Positions 1-11,000 of a stretch of DNA of 43,960 nucleotides are shown piece by piece. The DNA lies in assembly GCA_900555635.1 (NCBI GenBank), contig USLU01000042.1, forward strand, positions 1-43,960. The letters run 5' to 3'. Origin of the DNA: an uncultured Bacteroides sp. GTDB lineage: Bacteria; Bacteroidota; Bacteroidia; Bacteroidales; Bacteroidaceae. A model generated the notes under the pieces. That model was not told the origin of the DNA, ran no database searches, and worked only from the letters and a program-made list of their open reading frames with translations. Numbering within the stretch: the stretch's first letter is position 1; each line of letters begins with the position of its first letter. The translations under genes were made by a program, and so were the position numbers.

Positions 1-1437
1 GACTGTGCAACCGGGAAGAAAGTCAGCGTGTGCTTCGCCCTCAATGAACTCACGGATGCTGCTCTGCCGCTCCAGTTCACGGGCAAAGAAACGAAAGACG
101 GGTTCCCACTTGCCGTCGTAGGCCATATCCATGACTAAAGACGAAAGCTCGGACATGTCGGGATCGAAGAGTTCGGCTTTGCTGTAGGCTTCGGCCAGAT
201 AGGTATACAGTTGTTCGCGTACGGTCAGATTAGGGATACCCAAGACTAAAGCCCCACGGTAAGTGCCTTGAATGGAAAGCATACCGAAGTAGTAGAGCAA
301 GCTCTTGAAGTTCTCGGTCTTTGTAATGTTCTCGGCAGGAAAGGCAGTGACAATATCGGTCACAATACTACCTTCGGAAACTATTTTCTGAATGATGGAA
401 GCGTTGGTGCCGAAGGTTTTGTCCACACGAATAAGGTGGCGAAGCTTGGAATAGTCGGTACGGATGTTATTGTCGACCATCGTTTCGGGCACTTCGCCCT
501 GTTGCAAGTAATTATTAAGAAAGTATAGCGTCATATCCGAATTATACATAGACTCAGAAAGCTGACGGGAAGAGAAACAATAGTTATCATACCACGGTTT
601 CATAATATCTATCAGATTATCCGAAGTTTCAGTAATCGCTCCTTCTGCCTTATAATAAGCAATCATCTCGCGCACTTCCGTTTCGCTAAAACCTATAATA
701 TTATTGGCTTGCGGAAGCATACTTATATTAGTACCGATATTGAATCCACTAGTTACATCGTCCATCGTAACAGGACTGACACCGGTAATGAACAACCGCT
801 CAACGGACGCTCCTGATCCGGTAGTTGTTTCTTTTATCACATTAAAGAAGTTACGGATAAACCCTTCACCATGAGTGGCCTCCCGATAACGTTTCTCACC
901 ATAAGTAGCAAGAATTGTATTGGTGAAGTTGTCGTATTCGTCAATGAACAGATAGATACGGATGCCGCCTTTAGAAGTAGCATAGCTATTGATGGCGGAT
1001 AACAACAGGGGCGCATTTTCCTTCACAGGTTCTATTGTCTTCCAAATATCTTCGCCCAGCAGATACTCATAATCGCGTACAAATTGAAGCAAACGGATGC
1101 AGCAGTATTCCTTGAACGACCACTCAACATCTTCTATCTTAGCAGTAATTGCCGAAAAGTTAAACCGCAATACCAGAAACTTGTTATGCAACGATGTAGG
1201 ATGCTTTCCTATGTACAAATCGCCGAACAGTTCCTCAAAACGATCTGCATAAGCCACGTCATAGTAGCATTGGAGCATAGCCAAAAACAACGATTTACCG
1301 AAACGGCGCGGACGTATCAGAAACAGATAAGGCGGCTGCTGCTCTATCAATTCAATGTAGCTACTCTTGTCCACATAATAATAATCCTCTCGCCGGATAC
1401 GGGCAAAGTCAGAGATGCCATAAGGAAGTCTTTTCAT
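1..1437 (-). CDS. AAA-ATPase-like protein, C-terminus beyond window
   Basis: The reading frame is open from the ATG at 1437 to the left edge, giving 479 codons with no stop, so the 3' end of the gene lies outside the window. The start MKRLPYGISDFARIRR is followed by a P-loop-like RPRRFGKS at residues 42-49 and a Walker B-like LFIDEYDN near residue 160. This is the signature of the AAA-ATPase-like family (PF09820), abundant in Bacteroides. Those proteins usually end in a PD-(D/E)XK nuclease-like domain (PF08011), which would lie off the window. Cellular role is unknown for most members. It shares the strand of the PUL, but a strong terminator separates it from the beta-helix gene, so I treat it as a flanking gene. 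No promoter was recognised. Confidence 0.85.
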   Translation of the reverse strand, partial: MKRLPYGISDFARIRREDYYYVDKSSYIELIEQQPPYLFLIRPRRFGKSLFLAMLQCYYDVAYADRFEELFGDLYIGKHPTSLHNKFLVLRFNFSAITAKIEDVEWSFKEYCCIRLLQFVRDYEYLLGEDIWKTIEPVKENAPLLLSAINSYATSKGGIRIYLFIDEYDNFTNTILATYGEKRYREATHGEGFIRNFFNVIKETTTGSGASVERLFITGVSPVTMDDVTSGFNIGTNISMLPQANNIIGFSETEVREMIAYYKAEGAITETSDNLIDIMKPWYDNYCFSSRQLSESMYNSDMTLYFLNNYLQQGEVPETMVDNNIRTDYSKLRHLIRVDKTFGTNASIIQKIVSEGSIVTDIVTAFPAENITKTENFKSLLYYFGMLSIQGTYRGALVLGIPNLTVREQLYTYLAEAYSKAELFDPDMSELSSLVMDMAYDGKWEPVFRFFARELERQSSIREFIEGEAHADFLPGCTV

Positions 1438-1548
1438 AATTTACCTATATTGCTAATTATAAGTCCAAAAGTAGAAAGAAATCTTGGAAGATGCAATAAA
1501 TAAGACTCTTTCCTCACAAGCAACATATAATATAGAGTGCTGTTTACG

Positions 1549-1588
1549 TAAAAAAGTAGAGACTGACCCACACACGTGAATCAGCCTC
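1549..1588 (-). terminator. Rho-independent terminator after the beta-helix gene
   Basis: A 13-bp stem (1559-1571 with 1576-1588, some G-U pairs) closes a 4-nt loop. Read on the minus strand it is followed by a run of six T. It lies just after the stop codon at 1616 and closes the SusC1-SusD1-beta-helix unit. Confidence 0.8.
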
Positions 1589-1615
1589 CCCTCTCATATG
1601 TTGATTTACTAGAAA

Positions 1616-3145
1616 CTATTCCTTAGCAAACGGTTCCAATAACTGTTCAAAAAACATCTCAATTGCTTCTTTATTAATAAATACTCCTTTCGCACCCGCT
1701 ACTTCCACTGTATCCATTAACTGTGCCAAGCCGCCAAATCCCGCTTCATCAGCAGCCACGATCTTATTCAGATAAACATCTGAAACCAGACGAGCTTTGC
1801 CATCATCGGGCAATGCCTTGAATTTGCCCAAATAATAATTTCCACTGAAGAAGTTATTCGTAGACTCAGTCAAGTTGAAACGGCTTTCTTCGGGAGTATA
1901 AAATACATTCTCCGAAACAAATGTACTATCGGAATATCCTCCCCATGAGTCCAGCGTCATCATAGTGCAGTCAATATCCGCTGCCGGCTTCTTATTAACG
2001 TGTAGGATGTTTCGGCTAATATGTGTATCCTTCACCGGACCAGCCACATGGATATTCGGTGAAAACATTCCGGCACGTGTCGGTCCGGGACGGATACCGT
2101 CGTTGATGCTGACATTGTAACGTACTTGGGTTCCCACATTACCGATATTGAAAGAAGCGGGTGATTCGCCTGAATTGCAAACAAGTACCAAACCTCCATA
2201 ATTGTCATGGCTGTAATTATATTGAATTACCGTACCCGTACAATTCCAGTCCGAGTCAAAACCTTGCGCATCCCAAGGTGCCTTGTGGTCGCTCACTTCA
2301 TTGAACTGTATCAACGTATTATCACAACTCCAAGGCCAAATGCCCGCAGCAGCCTCGGTTTCGGGAAGCAATTCGGGACAATTACGCATCACGTTGTATT
2401 CTATTACCGTGCTATCGCAACCGATAGGCACAATTCCATCGCCCGGAACCTCTTCTATCAGATTTCCCCGTATCAAGGTGTGTGTGCTGGGGTGCCAATC
2501 TTCGCGGCTGCTATAGGCAGACCATATCATGGCGTTACGGGTGCAGCGCAGAATATGGCAGTTCTCTATCGTCAAACTATCGAAAACTGAAACCTTCTCT
2601 TTACCGCCATTGACTACATAGATGCCGCACCCGCCACCTTTTTCTTTCACCAACGAACCATTCACATCTCTCACCGTAACATTATCAACCACAATATTGT
2701 GTGAAACGCCATAGTCCGTACTCTCTATTTTCAAACCCGAACGAGAAGGTACAGGTTGCTTTCCGGTATTGATTATCTCAATATCCCGGAATGTCACATA
2801 GTCTGAGTTATAGATACGCGCGGCATACATAGACGTATCATGTCCTACGATACAAGGTTTCATATCTCCCTCACCATAGGCTTCCACATAGATGCGACGA
2901 TCGGGTGTACCTTGTGCCGAGATTTCCAACTCGCCATTGAAAATATCTCCGCGTTTCAACAAGACTTTATCTCCGGGATTTAATACTACCCCGTTCAGCT
3001 TTTCCAAACTTTGCCAAGCATCGTTTGAAGTGGTTCCGCTATTACTGTCATTACCGTTGGTAGCATCCAGATAATAACTTACCGAACCATCGGAACAAGC
3101 TATCAGCAAGCAGGAAAACAAAAGATAAATAAGTGTTTTATTCAT
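1616..3145 (-). CDS. Right-handed parallel beta-helix lipoprotein
   Basis: This 509-residue protein has a short signal peptide with lipobox LIAC at Cys17, followed by SDGS; the acidic residue after the cysteine fits export to the cell surface in Bacteroides. The mature part opens with a YYLDATNGNDSNSGT-type segment, typical at the N-terminus of secreted right-handed beta-helix proteins (pectate-lyase-like fold). It continues with repeated short strands such as NIVVDNVTV, HTLIRGNLI and TVIQYNYSHDN. An acidic cluster GFDSDWNC precedes QYNYSHDN near residues 290-310, a pattern also present in some beta-helix glycosidases. The gene is last in the SusC1-SusD1 unit, 30 bp after SusD1, where Bacteroides PULs often keep a surface glycan-binding protein or surface enzyme. 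Lyase, hydrolase and binding protein are all possible; I cannot choose. Start ATG at 3145. Confidence 0.8.
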   Translation of the reverse strand: MNKTLIYLLFSCLLIACSDGSVSYYLDATNGNDSNSGTTSNDAWQSLEKLNGVVLNPGDKVLLKRGDIFNGELEISAQGTPDRRIYVEAYGEGDMKPCIVGHDTSMYAARIYNSDYVTFRDIEIINTGKQPVPSRSGLKIESTDYGVSHNIVVDNVTVRDVNGSLVKEKGGGCGIYVVNGGKEKVSVFDSLTIENCHILRCTRNAMIWSAYSSREDWHPSTHTLIRGNLIEEVPGDGIVPIGCDSTVIEYNVMRNCPELLPETEAAAGIWPWSCDNTLIQFNEVSDHKAPWDAQGFDSDWNCTGTVIQYNYSHDNYGGLVLVCNSGESPASFNIGNVGTQVRYNVSINDGIRPGPTRAGMFSPNIHVAGPVKDTHISRNILHVNKKPAADIDCTMMTLDSWGGYSDSTFVSENVFYTPEESRFNLTESTNNFFSGNYYLGKFKALPDDGKARLVSDVYLNKIVAADEAGFGGLAQLMDTVEVAGAKGVFINKEAIEMFFEQLLEPFAKE

Positions 3146-3175
3146 TATTCTTTCTATTTATACGATTACATTCTA

Positions 3176-4798
3176 TTATTTCCACAGGTCATTCTGAACT
3201 AATTTCTTATTAGTATCCAGTTCTGAGGTTGGCAACGGCCATACGTAATCACGTTCTCCATTAAATTTACGTGCCTCGTAAGCAAGACCGTAAGTGGTAC
3301 GTTCCTTCTCTATATTCGCTACAGCCTTATCCAACTCCTTCCAGCGGTAAAGGTCAAAAAGACGTAACCCCTCGAATGCCAACTCCACGCGACGCTCGTG
3401 CTTGATAACTTCCAACAATCCATCTTTGGTGAGTCCTGTACCTTCCACTTCTTCCACTGTCGGCATATCTACGTCAGCGCGTTGTCTCACTTGATTTATC
3501 AAAGCTGTTACTTCACTATAAGTATAGCCGCCTTTCTGAACCATTGCTTCAGCCAACGAAAGCAAAACTTCAGCATAACGGACAATATAGAAGTCCTGAC
3601 CATTGTCCCAAGAATTCGCCGTATCTGTAGGATCGAAATACTTATAGACATACACCGTTGAGAGGGAAGCTGCCGCACCACCATATACATTGGCATAAGG
3701 ATTGGCAGCCGACATATCTACACCACCTTTGCCGTTCCATTTCATACCGGGAACAAACAACGTAGTATAAAGACGAGGGTCACGATTTTCATAATAAGCT
3801 ACATTGGGTTTGTTTACATCTATCCCGCTCCCACTAGCAGCAGGTTCGGCAATCTTTGTTTCAGTTGTCGGTTTGCCATCTTTGCAATAATAAGCATCTG
3901 CCAGATCGATTGTACCGTTCATTGCCTCCAACGGGGTATTCCAATGAGCATTAAAAACTGCTCCCTCGCCCATACCGGGGCCTTCATAACGAACGGCAAA
4001 TATAATTTCGGGCGAAACCTCACCAGCCGGAGTGAAAAGTTTAGCATAGCTGGGTTCGAGCGAATAGCCTAAACCTAATACCTCTTTATAGGCAGCAATA
4101 GCCTCATCCCATTTTTCATTATACAAAGCTACCCGTCCTAACAGAGAAAGAGCCGCCCCTTTTGTTATATGTCCGCGTGACACCGGAGTAGCAGATAAAA
4201 CCTCTGCCGCGTTTTTCAAATCGGTCATAATTTGAGCAACAATGGTAGCACGGTCAGTCTTCTCGCATTCTGCATTTTCAATAGTCAAAGGTTCTGTAAG
4301 AAAGGGTACATCCTGATAAGTCATTGTCAGATTGATGTACATCAACGCACGAAGTGTTTTTGCTTCAGCCAGATAAGTAGCCTTCAGGGAAGCATCCATA
4401 CTTACACCGTCGATGTTAGCGATCAGTACGTTACAACGGCTGATAACTTCATAACTATCTTTCCAGTAAGCGCTGATTATACCTGAACTGGGGGTATGAA
4501 TTCCCATCGCCATATCATATCCTGTCATCCAACCGCTCCAATTAAAGTGTCCGCCATTATCAGAAATACAGTCCATGTATAAAGGACCGAGCGAGTACTG
4601 ATCGGAATTATAAAGATTGTTGCTCTGCAGAGCATCATAACAAGAGGCCAAAGCCATCAAAGCATCATCGGATGTCTGCCAGAAAGTGTTTGATGAAGAC
4701 TCGGTAAGTGAATCTTTCTGCAAAAAGCTGTCAGAACAGGAAGTAAGCAAGGCTCCCGACAACAAAGCCAATCCAATATATTTATTTATCGATTTCAT
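3176..4798 (-). CDS. SusD/RagB-like glycan-binding lipoprotein (SusD1)
   Basis: This 540-residue outer-membrane lipoprotein caps the SusC1 transporter and binds oligosaccharide at the cell surface. The signal peptide ends in LLTSC with lipid-anchored Cys21, followed by SDSFLQKDS, the usual SusD opening. Helical, TPR-like segments fill the first half (for example AKTLRALMYINLTM and GAALSLLGRVALYNEKWDEA). The C-terminal RagB/SusD part has the family pattern VRYAEVLLSLAEAM, then HERRVELAFEGLRLFDLYRWK, and ends in LWK. It starts 12 bp after the SusC1 stop, so the two are co-transcribed and presumably form one complex. Length is normal for the family. The ligand cannot be read from sequence; locus context favours an arabinose-containing glycan. 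Confidence 0.95.
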   Translation of the reverse strand: MKSINKYIGLALLSGALLTSCSDSFLQKDSLTESSSNTFWQTSDDALMALASCYDALQSNNLYNSDQYSLGPLYMDCISDNGGHFNWSGWMTGYDMAMGIHTPSSGIISAYWKDSYEVISRCNVLIANIDGVSMDASLKATYLAEAKTLRALMYINLTMTYQDVPFLTEPLTIENAECEKTDRATIVAQIMTDLKNAAEVLSATPVSRGHITKGAALSLLGRVALYNEKWDEAIAAYKEVLGLGYSLEPSYAKLFTPAGEVSPEIIFAVRYEGPGMGEGAVFNAHWNTPLEAMNGTIDLADAYYCKDGKPTTETKIAEPAASGSGIDVNKPNVAYYENRDPRLYTTLFVPGMKWNGKGGVDMSAANPYANVYGGAAASLSTVYVYKYFDPTDTANSWDNGQDFYIVRYAEVLLSLAEAMVQKGGYTYSEVTALINQVRQRADVDMPTVEEVEGTGLTKDGLLEVIKHERRVELAFEGLRLFDLYRWKELDKAVANIEKERTTYGLAYEARKFNGERDYVWPLPTSELDTNKKLVQNDLWK

Positions 4799-4810
4799 AG
4801 TTTAATCCTT

Positions 4811-7800
4811 TTAAAATTTAACGTTAACACCAAATGAATAAGTACGTGTATTAGGATGTACGTCATTACGTGTATCCGTACCTAACTTTTCAGGGTCGTA
4901 ATCATCCAGCGAAGTAAAGGTAAGCAAGTTAGTACCTGCAATGTAAAGTCTGAGACTTTGTACACCCAACTTGGCAAGGAATGTATTCTGCCGGAATGTA
5001 TAACCAAGTTCCACATTCTTCAAACGAAGGTAATCGCCTTTGCTCAGCCAGAAAGATGAGTAGTTATTGTTGACTGTTCCACCCAAACGAGGCATACTGC
5101 CATTCGGATTCGCTTCCGACCATCTGTCCAGCCAGCGACTGGTCTTGTTTCCACCATTGGAGATGGTCGTTTCATCCCAGTTGTAGCGATAAACACCGGC
5201 AATACCTTGCCAGAAAGTATTGATGTCGAAATCTTTATAAGAGAATCCCAGGTTAAACGAATATTGTAGTTTCGGGAACGGGTTACCGATAATAGTACGG
5301 TCGGCATCATTGATATTGCCATCGTTATTACGATCTTCGTACATAATATCGCCTAATTGCGGTTCTTGGTTATTCTGAAGAATCTTTTGTCCCTTCTCAT
5401 TTACACGGTCCAAATCGGCTTGTGTACGATAGATACCGACAGCTTTCAAGCCATAGAAAGAGCTGATAGCTTCGCCTTCACGGTTAATGGTATTGTTGGA
5501 GATGTTCTCCACTCCTTTCATATCGACAATCTCATTTTTCACTCCCGAGAGTGAGAAGCCCGCCTGCCAGCTGAAATCGCCTTTCTGGTCGAAATAGTTG
5601 GCTGAAAGTTCCCAACCACGGTTACGCACTTTACCTGCATTCTGATAAGGAGCTTCCAATGAACCCAGGAAGATGCCCGGCATAGAAAGGCGCATCAAGA
5701 TATCCGAGGTATTCTTTTCATACCAGTCGAAAGTCATATTAATCTTACCTCCCCAGAAAGAAGCATCAAAGCCAAAGTCGGTAATAGTAGTTGTTTCCCA
5801 TTTTATTTTTTCGTTAGGTATTTTAGAAGTTTTCATACCGATTTGTTTGTTATCGCCGAAATAGTAACTGCCACTTGAAGAGAGAGTAGCCGAATAGGCA
5901 TAGTTACCAATTTCCTGATTACCCAGTTTACCCCAGCTTCCACGAAGTTTTAACGAATGCAGAAACTTGACGTTTTCCATAAACTTCTCGTTTGTCAGGA
6001 TCCAAGCAGCCGAGAAAGAAGGGAAAGTGGCATAACGATGTGCCTTAGGCATACGTGACGAACCATCGTGACGAATATTCATTTCTAACAGATAACGACC
6101 CGCATAGTTATAGTTTACGCGTCCGAAGAAAGATTGTAAAGCAGTTTCTTCTGCCGATCCGGTTACTTTATCGTTCATCGTACCGCCATCCATTTCGTAG
6201 ATGTTATCCGTAGCAAAGCCTTGTTTAGAAGATTCATTCTTATCCCAACGGCTTCCCTGAATAGAATGACCTGCCAACAAACCGATTTCATGTAAGCCGA
6301 TAGTAGTGTTATAGGTCAGGATGTTCTCATTGATATAAGTAGTTTCCAGATAATGATAATCAGTGAGGCTGTTGGTACCTACAGTAGTCAGGGCATTGCC
6401 TTCCGCATCATATTTCTGGTTGTTTTTCGGATTAAATGTCGAAACATCATTCATGTAATATTTATAAGCAAGGCTTGAACGGAACTTCAATCCTTTGATG
6501 ATGTCTATTTCACCGAAGAACTTACCATCGAAACGATAATGTTTATTGTCTTTGTAACCTGTATGCAAGGCTTCTAGCGGGTTCTTGAAAACGGATTGTG
6601 AAATATTAGAATTGCCATCCACACATCCGTAATGTCCATTCGCATACTGAGCAGGAACTGTCGGGCGTGTAAACCAGGTAAGGTAACGCATCAAACCGTC
6701 TTCTGTTACTTTGGTAGTCGGTTCGTCTATATTCTGGCGGCTTCCTGATAAATTCAGTCCTAATTTGACAATACCCAGCTGGGCATCCAGATTGGAGCGG
6801 AAGTTAAAGCGCTGGTTCGCCGTTTCGCGCATGATACCGTCTTGTTTGAAATATTGAGTGGAGATCATATAGTGGACTGTTTTACTGCCACCATTTACAG
6901 ATAAGTGATGCTGCTGCATGGCTGCTGTGCGGAACATTTCTTTTGCCCAATTGGTATTGGCAAAATGATCGGGATCGGAACCATCCTGCAATTTCTGCAA
7001 CATCTCATCCGTGTATGCTTTCGAGGGCCAGCATTCATTATACATTTTCGCCCATTCGTAAGAATTCACATAGTCAGGCAATACTGTAGCTTCCTGCAAG
7101 GCGATACTTCCCGAATAAGTAATGGACGGTTTCTGGTCACCACCGCGTTTGGTAGTTACAAGAATAACACCGTTTGCCGCACGTACCCCATAAATGGAAG
7201 CCGAAGCAGCATCTTTCAAGACAGAAACACTTTCAATATCATCGGCAGGAATCTCGGCTATCTGACTTACTGAACTTTCCACACCATCAATGATAACCAT
7301 CGGATTATTCGACCCGAAAGTACCTACACCACGAATACGGATCTCAGGATTATCATGACCCGCTTGAGCACCATTATTGGTCAGCATCACACCCGGTAAA
7401 CGTCCTTGAAGCATATTCGCCGTATTGGCAACCGGCATGGAAGCCACATCTTTGAAATTGACGGCAGATACGGAACCGGTCAGATTTTCCTTCTTTTGCA
7501 CTCCATAACCTACTACGACTACCTCGTCCAGCAATTCCGCATCTTCCTTCAATGTTACAGTCAGTACGGTATTGTCTTTAGTAATTGTGAATTCTTTATT
7601 AGTATAACCAATAAAAGATACGACAAGAGTAGAATTGGGAGCCACGGAAAGAGAGAACTTTCCATCCAGATCAGTTACTATTCCGTTAGTAGTGCCTTTC
7701 TCAAACACACTGGCACCAATAACCGGTTCGCCTGTGGCGTCTTTCACTATACCGGAAACTTTAAATTTGCCTGCGGGCAGACTGAATGTACTTGCATTCA

Positions 7801-7882
7801 CCACTTGGATGAAGAAGCAGAAACATAGAAGCAGAGCTAAGATAGACTTTCTTCCTGTTCCATTCGGAGTTTTCATGTTCAT
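4811..7882 (-). CDS. SusC/RagA TonB-dependent glycan transporter (SusC1)
   Basis: This 1023-residue outer-membrane beta-barrel imports oligosaccharides using TonB energy. After a signal peptide (about residues 1-30, ending VNA) comes a carboxypeptidase-regulatory-like domain at about 40-120 (GIVKDATGEPVIGASV). Then come the TonB-box-like DEVVVVGYG and the plug (RGVGTFGSNNPMVIIDGV; VLKDAASASIYGVRAANGVI). The barrel follows, ending in FGVNVKF with a terminal aromatic residue. It heads the SusC1-SusD1-beta-helix operon and is preceded by a -7 element. The ATG at 7882 is used; a second in-frame ATG lies two codons on at 7876 and cannot be excluded. It differs clearly from SusC2 in the same window, so the two systems probably take different ligands. 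Confidence 0.95.
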   Translation of the reverse strand: MNMKTPNGTGRKSILALLLCFCFFIQVVNASTFSLPAGKFKVSGIVKDATGEPVIGASVFEKGTTNGIVTDLDGKFSLSVAPNSTLVVSFIGYTNKEFTITKDNTVLTVTLKEDAELLDEVVVVGYGVQKKENLTGSVSAVNFKDVASMPVANTANMLQGRLPGVMLTNNGAQAGHDNPEIRIRGVGTFGSNNPMVIIDGVESSVSQIAEIPADDIESVSVLKDAASASIYGVRAANGVILVTTKRGGDQKPSITYSGSIALQEATVLPDYVNSYEWAKMYNECWPSKAYTDEMLQKLQDGSDPDHFANTNWAKEMFRTAAMQQHHLSVNGGSKTVHYMISTQYFKQDGIMRETANQRFNFRSNLDAQLGIVKLGLNLSGSRQNIDEPTTKVTEDGLMRYLTWFTRPTVPAQYANGHYGCVDGNSNISQSVFKNPLEALHTGYKDNKHYRFDGKFFGEIDIIKGLKFRSSLAYKYYMNDVSTFNPKNNQKYDAEGNALTTVGTNSLTDYHYLETTYINENILTYNTTIGLHEIGLLAGHSIQGSRWDKNESSKQGFATDNIYEMDGGTMNDKVTGSAEETALQSFFGRVNYNYAGRYLLEMNIRHDGSSRMPKAHRYATFPSFSAAWILTNEKFMENVKFLHSLKLRGSWGKLGNQEIGNYAYSATLSSSGSYYFGDNKQIGMKTSKIPNEKIKWETTTITDFGFDASFWGGKINMTFDWYEKNTSDILMRLSMPGIFLGSLEAPYQNAGKVRNRGWELSANYFDQKGDFSWQAGFSLSGVKNEIVDMKGVENISNNTINREGEAISSFYGLKAVGIYRTQADLDRVNEKGQKILQNNQEPQLGDIMYEDRNNDGNINDADRTIIGNPFPKLQYSFNLGFSYKDFDINTFWQGIAGVYRYNWDETTISNGGNKTSRWLDRWSEANPNGSMPRLGGTVNNNYSSFWLSKGDYLRLKNVELGYTFRQNTFLAKLGVQSLRLYIAGTNLLTFTSLDDYDPEKLGTDTRNDVHPNTRTYSFGVNVKF

Positions 7883-7936
7883 AATACTTAATTATTAAAG
7901 GTATAACAAATGGATATAATTTGCTTTATCCACCGG

Positions 7937-7944
7937 CAAAAGTA
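7937..7944 (-). promoter_or_regulatory. Bacteroides -7 promoter element of SusC1
   Basis: The minus strand reads TACTTTTG, a full match to the Bacteroides -7 consensus TAnnTTTG. It predicts a transcript start near 7930 and a leader of about 48 nt before the ATG at 7882. The -33 element is not clear. The same octamer precedes the GH51 gene at 15028. Confidence 0.6.
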
Positions 7945-7970
7945 AAATGAGACAAGCAGAAAGAGGTAGA

Positions 7971-8025
7971 ATTATTACCGAAAAAGGGCTGTTTAACTAC
8001 TAAACAGCCCTTTTTCGGTAATAAT
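7971..8025 (-). terminator. Long perfect hairpin terminator between HTCS1 and SusC1
   Basis: A 25-bp perfect inverted repeat (7971-7995 with 8001-8025) surrounds a 5-nt loop. The core is GGGCTGTTTA with A/T tracts on both sides, so it can terminate in either direction. The right arm ends on the last base of the HTCS1 stop codon. It should insulate SusC1 from transcription through HTCS1. Confidence 0.85.
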
Positions 8026-11000
8026 CAGCTATCATACTTCGCCATATAATCGGTAGGCGAAAAGCCAAACTTCTTTTTAAAGCAGGAACTGAAATATTTG
8101 GGATCATTGAAGCCTACTGCATAGGCAAGATCGGTAATACGCATCTTCTTTTTTTCATCAATCAAACGACAAGCTGCCTGCAAACGGACATTACTGATAA
8201 ACGCCGAAGGAGTCAGTCCCGTTAATGACTTCAACTTATCAGCCAAAGTGGTACGTGCCATCCCCATCTCCGCCATAAACTGGGCATGTTCAAAAGTACA
8301 ATCACTTAAATGAGCATTCACACAATCTACAGCTTTCTGAATAAAAGTTTCGTCCAGCGAAGTATAATTCAACTCTTTGGCTTCAAAAACCAATTGCTTG
8401 CGGAAATCCACTCCCATCCGTTTTTGTTTTTTCAGCAGATTATCAATCTTGGCAAAAAGTACAGACAACCGGAGTGGCTTACAAATATATCCATCCGCTC
8501 CCGATTCATATCCTGTTACCCGGTCTTCGTCACTGGTCTTTGCCGTTAATAAGATTAACGGAATATGGCAAGTTTCAAACCGGGTCTTTACCTGCCTGCA
8601 TAACTCAATACCATCCATTTCGGGCATCATTATATCGGAGACAATCAAGTCGACCTCTGTGGTTTCGAGCAAAGCAAGAGCTTCAACTCCATTCCGGGCT
8701 TTCCGGATGCGATATTTACCTTGCAGAAGACGGATCATCAATGCTAACAACTCATCATTATCTTCGACTAAAAGAATAACAGGCATATCTGTCACTTCAC
8801 TTGTCATGTTAGTAGATTGTCCGTCCCCACTTTCCTCCTCAGCTAGCACAAGTACCGGATAATCTACATTTTCTGTACTCTCATCAATTTCATCCAAAGA
8901 ATATGAAGAACGCAAAAGAGGTATTTCGACAACAAACGTATTGCCATCCACCTTGTTACTAAACACCTGGATAGTACCATGATGCAGTGATATTAAATCT
9001 TTAGTCAACGACAACCCTATACCCGTTCCTATGGTATGAAACTTCCGGTATTCACCTTCATAAAAGCGTTCGAACAAGTGCTCTAGTTTCTCTTTCGGAA
9101 TAACTTCTCCCGGGTTGTTTACACTGAAAGTAAACCAACCTTCAGCTTCATTATACTGCTGCCGTATGGTGATAATTCCCCCTTCAGGAGTATATTTAGC
9201 AGCATTCGAAAGCAGGTTATAAGCTATCTTATCCAATTTATCCACATCAAAATAACCTGAATACTCGTCTTCTCCTTCGAAATGGATAGAAAGTTTCTGC
9301 TTCTTCACCAAAGGTACAAAAGCAGAAACCGATTTTCTGAGGAATAAGCTGATATTACCTTGCGATACCCTCAAACGTAACTTTCCATTTTCGACCTTAC
9401 GAAACTCTAATATCTGCTGAATCAGACGAATTAAACGGGAGGTATTATTAGAGATTACACCACATACCTGCGAACCGGTCGGAAGTTCCTGCTTCAATTC
9501 GTCCACCGATGCGGAAATAATAGAAAGCGGAGTCAACAACTCATGAGTAATGTTCGTAAAGAATTGGAGTTTGGCATGATTGATTTCTTCCATCTTCTGA
9601 CGTTCTATCTTACCCATTTCTATAGCCTGCTTCATACGGATACGATTTCTTACGATGCGATAGGCATATACTGCCAAAGCTATGAAAGTCAGCGCATAAA
9701 TACAATAAGCCCACCACGACAACCATGGAGGCGGAAGAATTGTTACCTGTAGACAACGGACTTCGGACGACCAAACTCCATTCTGGTCGGCTCCCTTGAC
9801 ACAAAAAGTATAAGTGCCGGCAGGCAAATTATTGTAATAGGCAAAACGACGTCCTGCTCCTACCGAAACCCATTTCTTATCATATCCTTCAAGCTTATAC
9901 TGATAACGGTTCAATTCCGAATTGATATAATTCAAGATAGAGAAATCTATACTGAAATTATTTTCCTTATAGGACAGAGTGAGACTCTCAATGAAATCTA
10001 TTGCCTTATTACCGGAAATATGTTTCCGTTCCTCATGCGGAAGATTGCGCAAAGAGAGATTATGTATCTTTATATCAGTGATAACCACCGGAGATCTGAG
10101 CGTATTCTGAATGATAGCTTTCGGAGAGAAACTGTTTAATCCACGAAAACCACCGAAGAAAAGTTCGTTATCTTTTGTTTTAAAGCAGGAATTGCGATTA
10201 AATATATGATCTTGTAATCCGTCATCGACAGTGTAAGTACGCACTTGGGGTTCAGTTCCATCCAAAGGCATATCGATGTGATACATTTCCGAATTGGTTG
10301 TCAGCCACAAGGTATGATCGTTATCTTCGAGCATACTAAAAACGACATCACCACTTAAAAAATAGTTATTCAGAACAGATTTAAAACAATCTTCCTTACG
10401 GTCATATAAATCCAGACCATTGCCATTGGTACCTACCCAAACGCGATTGAATCCATCTACACAAATACTCATAGCCCCAACGGTGGACAATGTATTTTCT
10501 GTAGGCGAATAAAACCGTATGCCATATTTCTCTCCGGATGTATCGACCCTCCAGACTCCCTTATTACTGGTAGCGATCCAAATAAATCCTTCTTTATCTT
10601 CTACCATCTTGAAAATAGAGATTTGAGGCAAAACTTGATTGGTGTCCGGCAGTAACTCATCCAATGAATGAAGTTTCTGACTGGTATCCAGCACATATAC
10701 TCCCGACCGAGTGCCGATCCATAAATTTCCACGTGTATCTTCCAACAATGAGTAGATACAGATATCATTCAACTCCGGATTAGTTTGAGTATTCAGTACA
10801 TGTGCCTTTCCCGCTTTTTCATCATAGAACCATATTCCATCATCCCACGTGGCGAAACATAATTCACCCGTCCTTTGGCGGTAAAGAATATCATTGACTG
10901 TAGAAGTATAGTTCATACTCTTCAATACAGGATGTTTCCTATACGGAGTTATTACTTGCTTTTCTTTGTTATAACTTACCAAGCCATACCCCATTATACC

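Noticed and set aside
1084..1503. 139-codon plus-strand frame
   Set aside because: It overlaps the N-terminal part of the AAA-ATPase-like gene on the other strand, which contains a clear P-loop.
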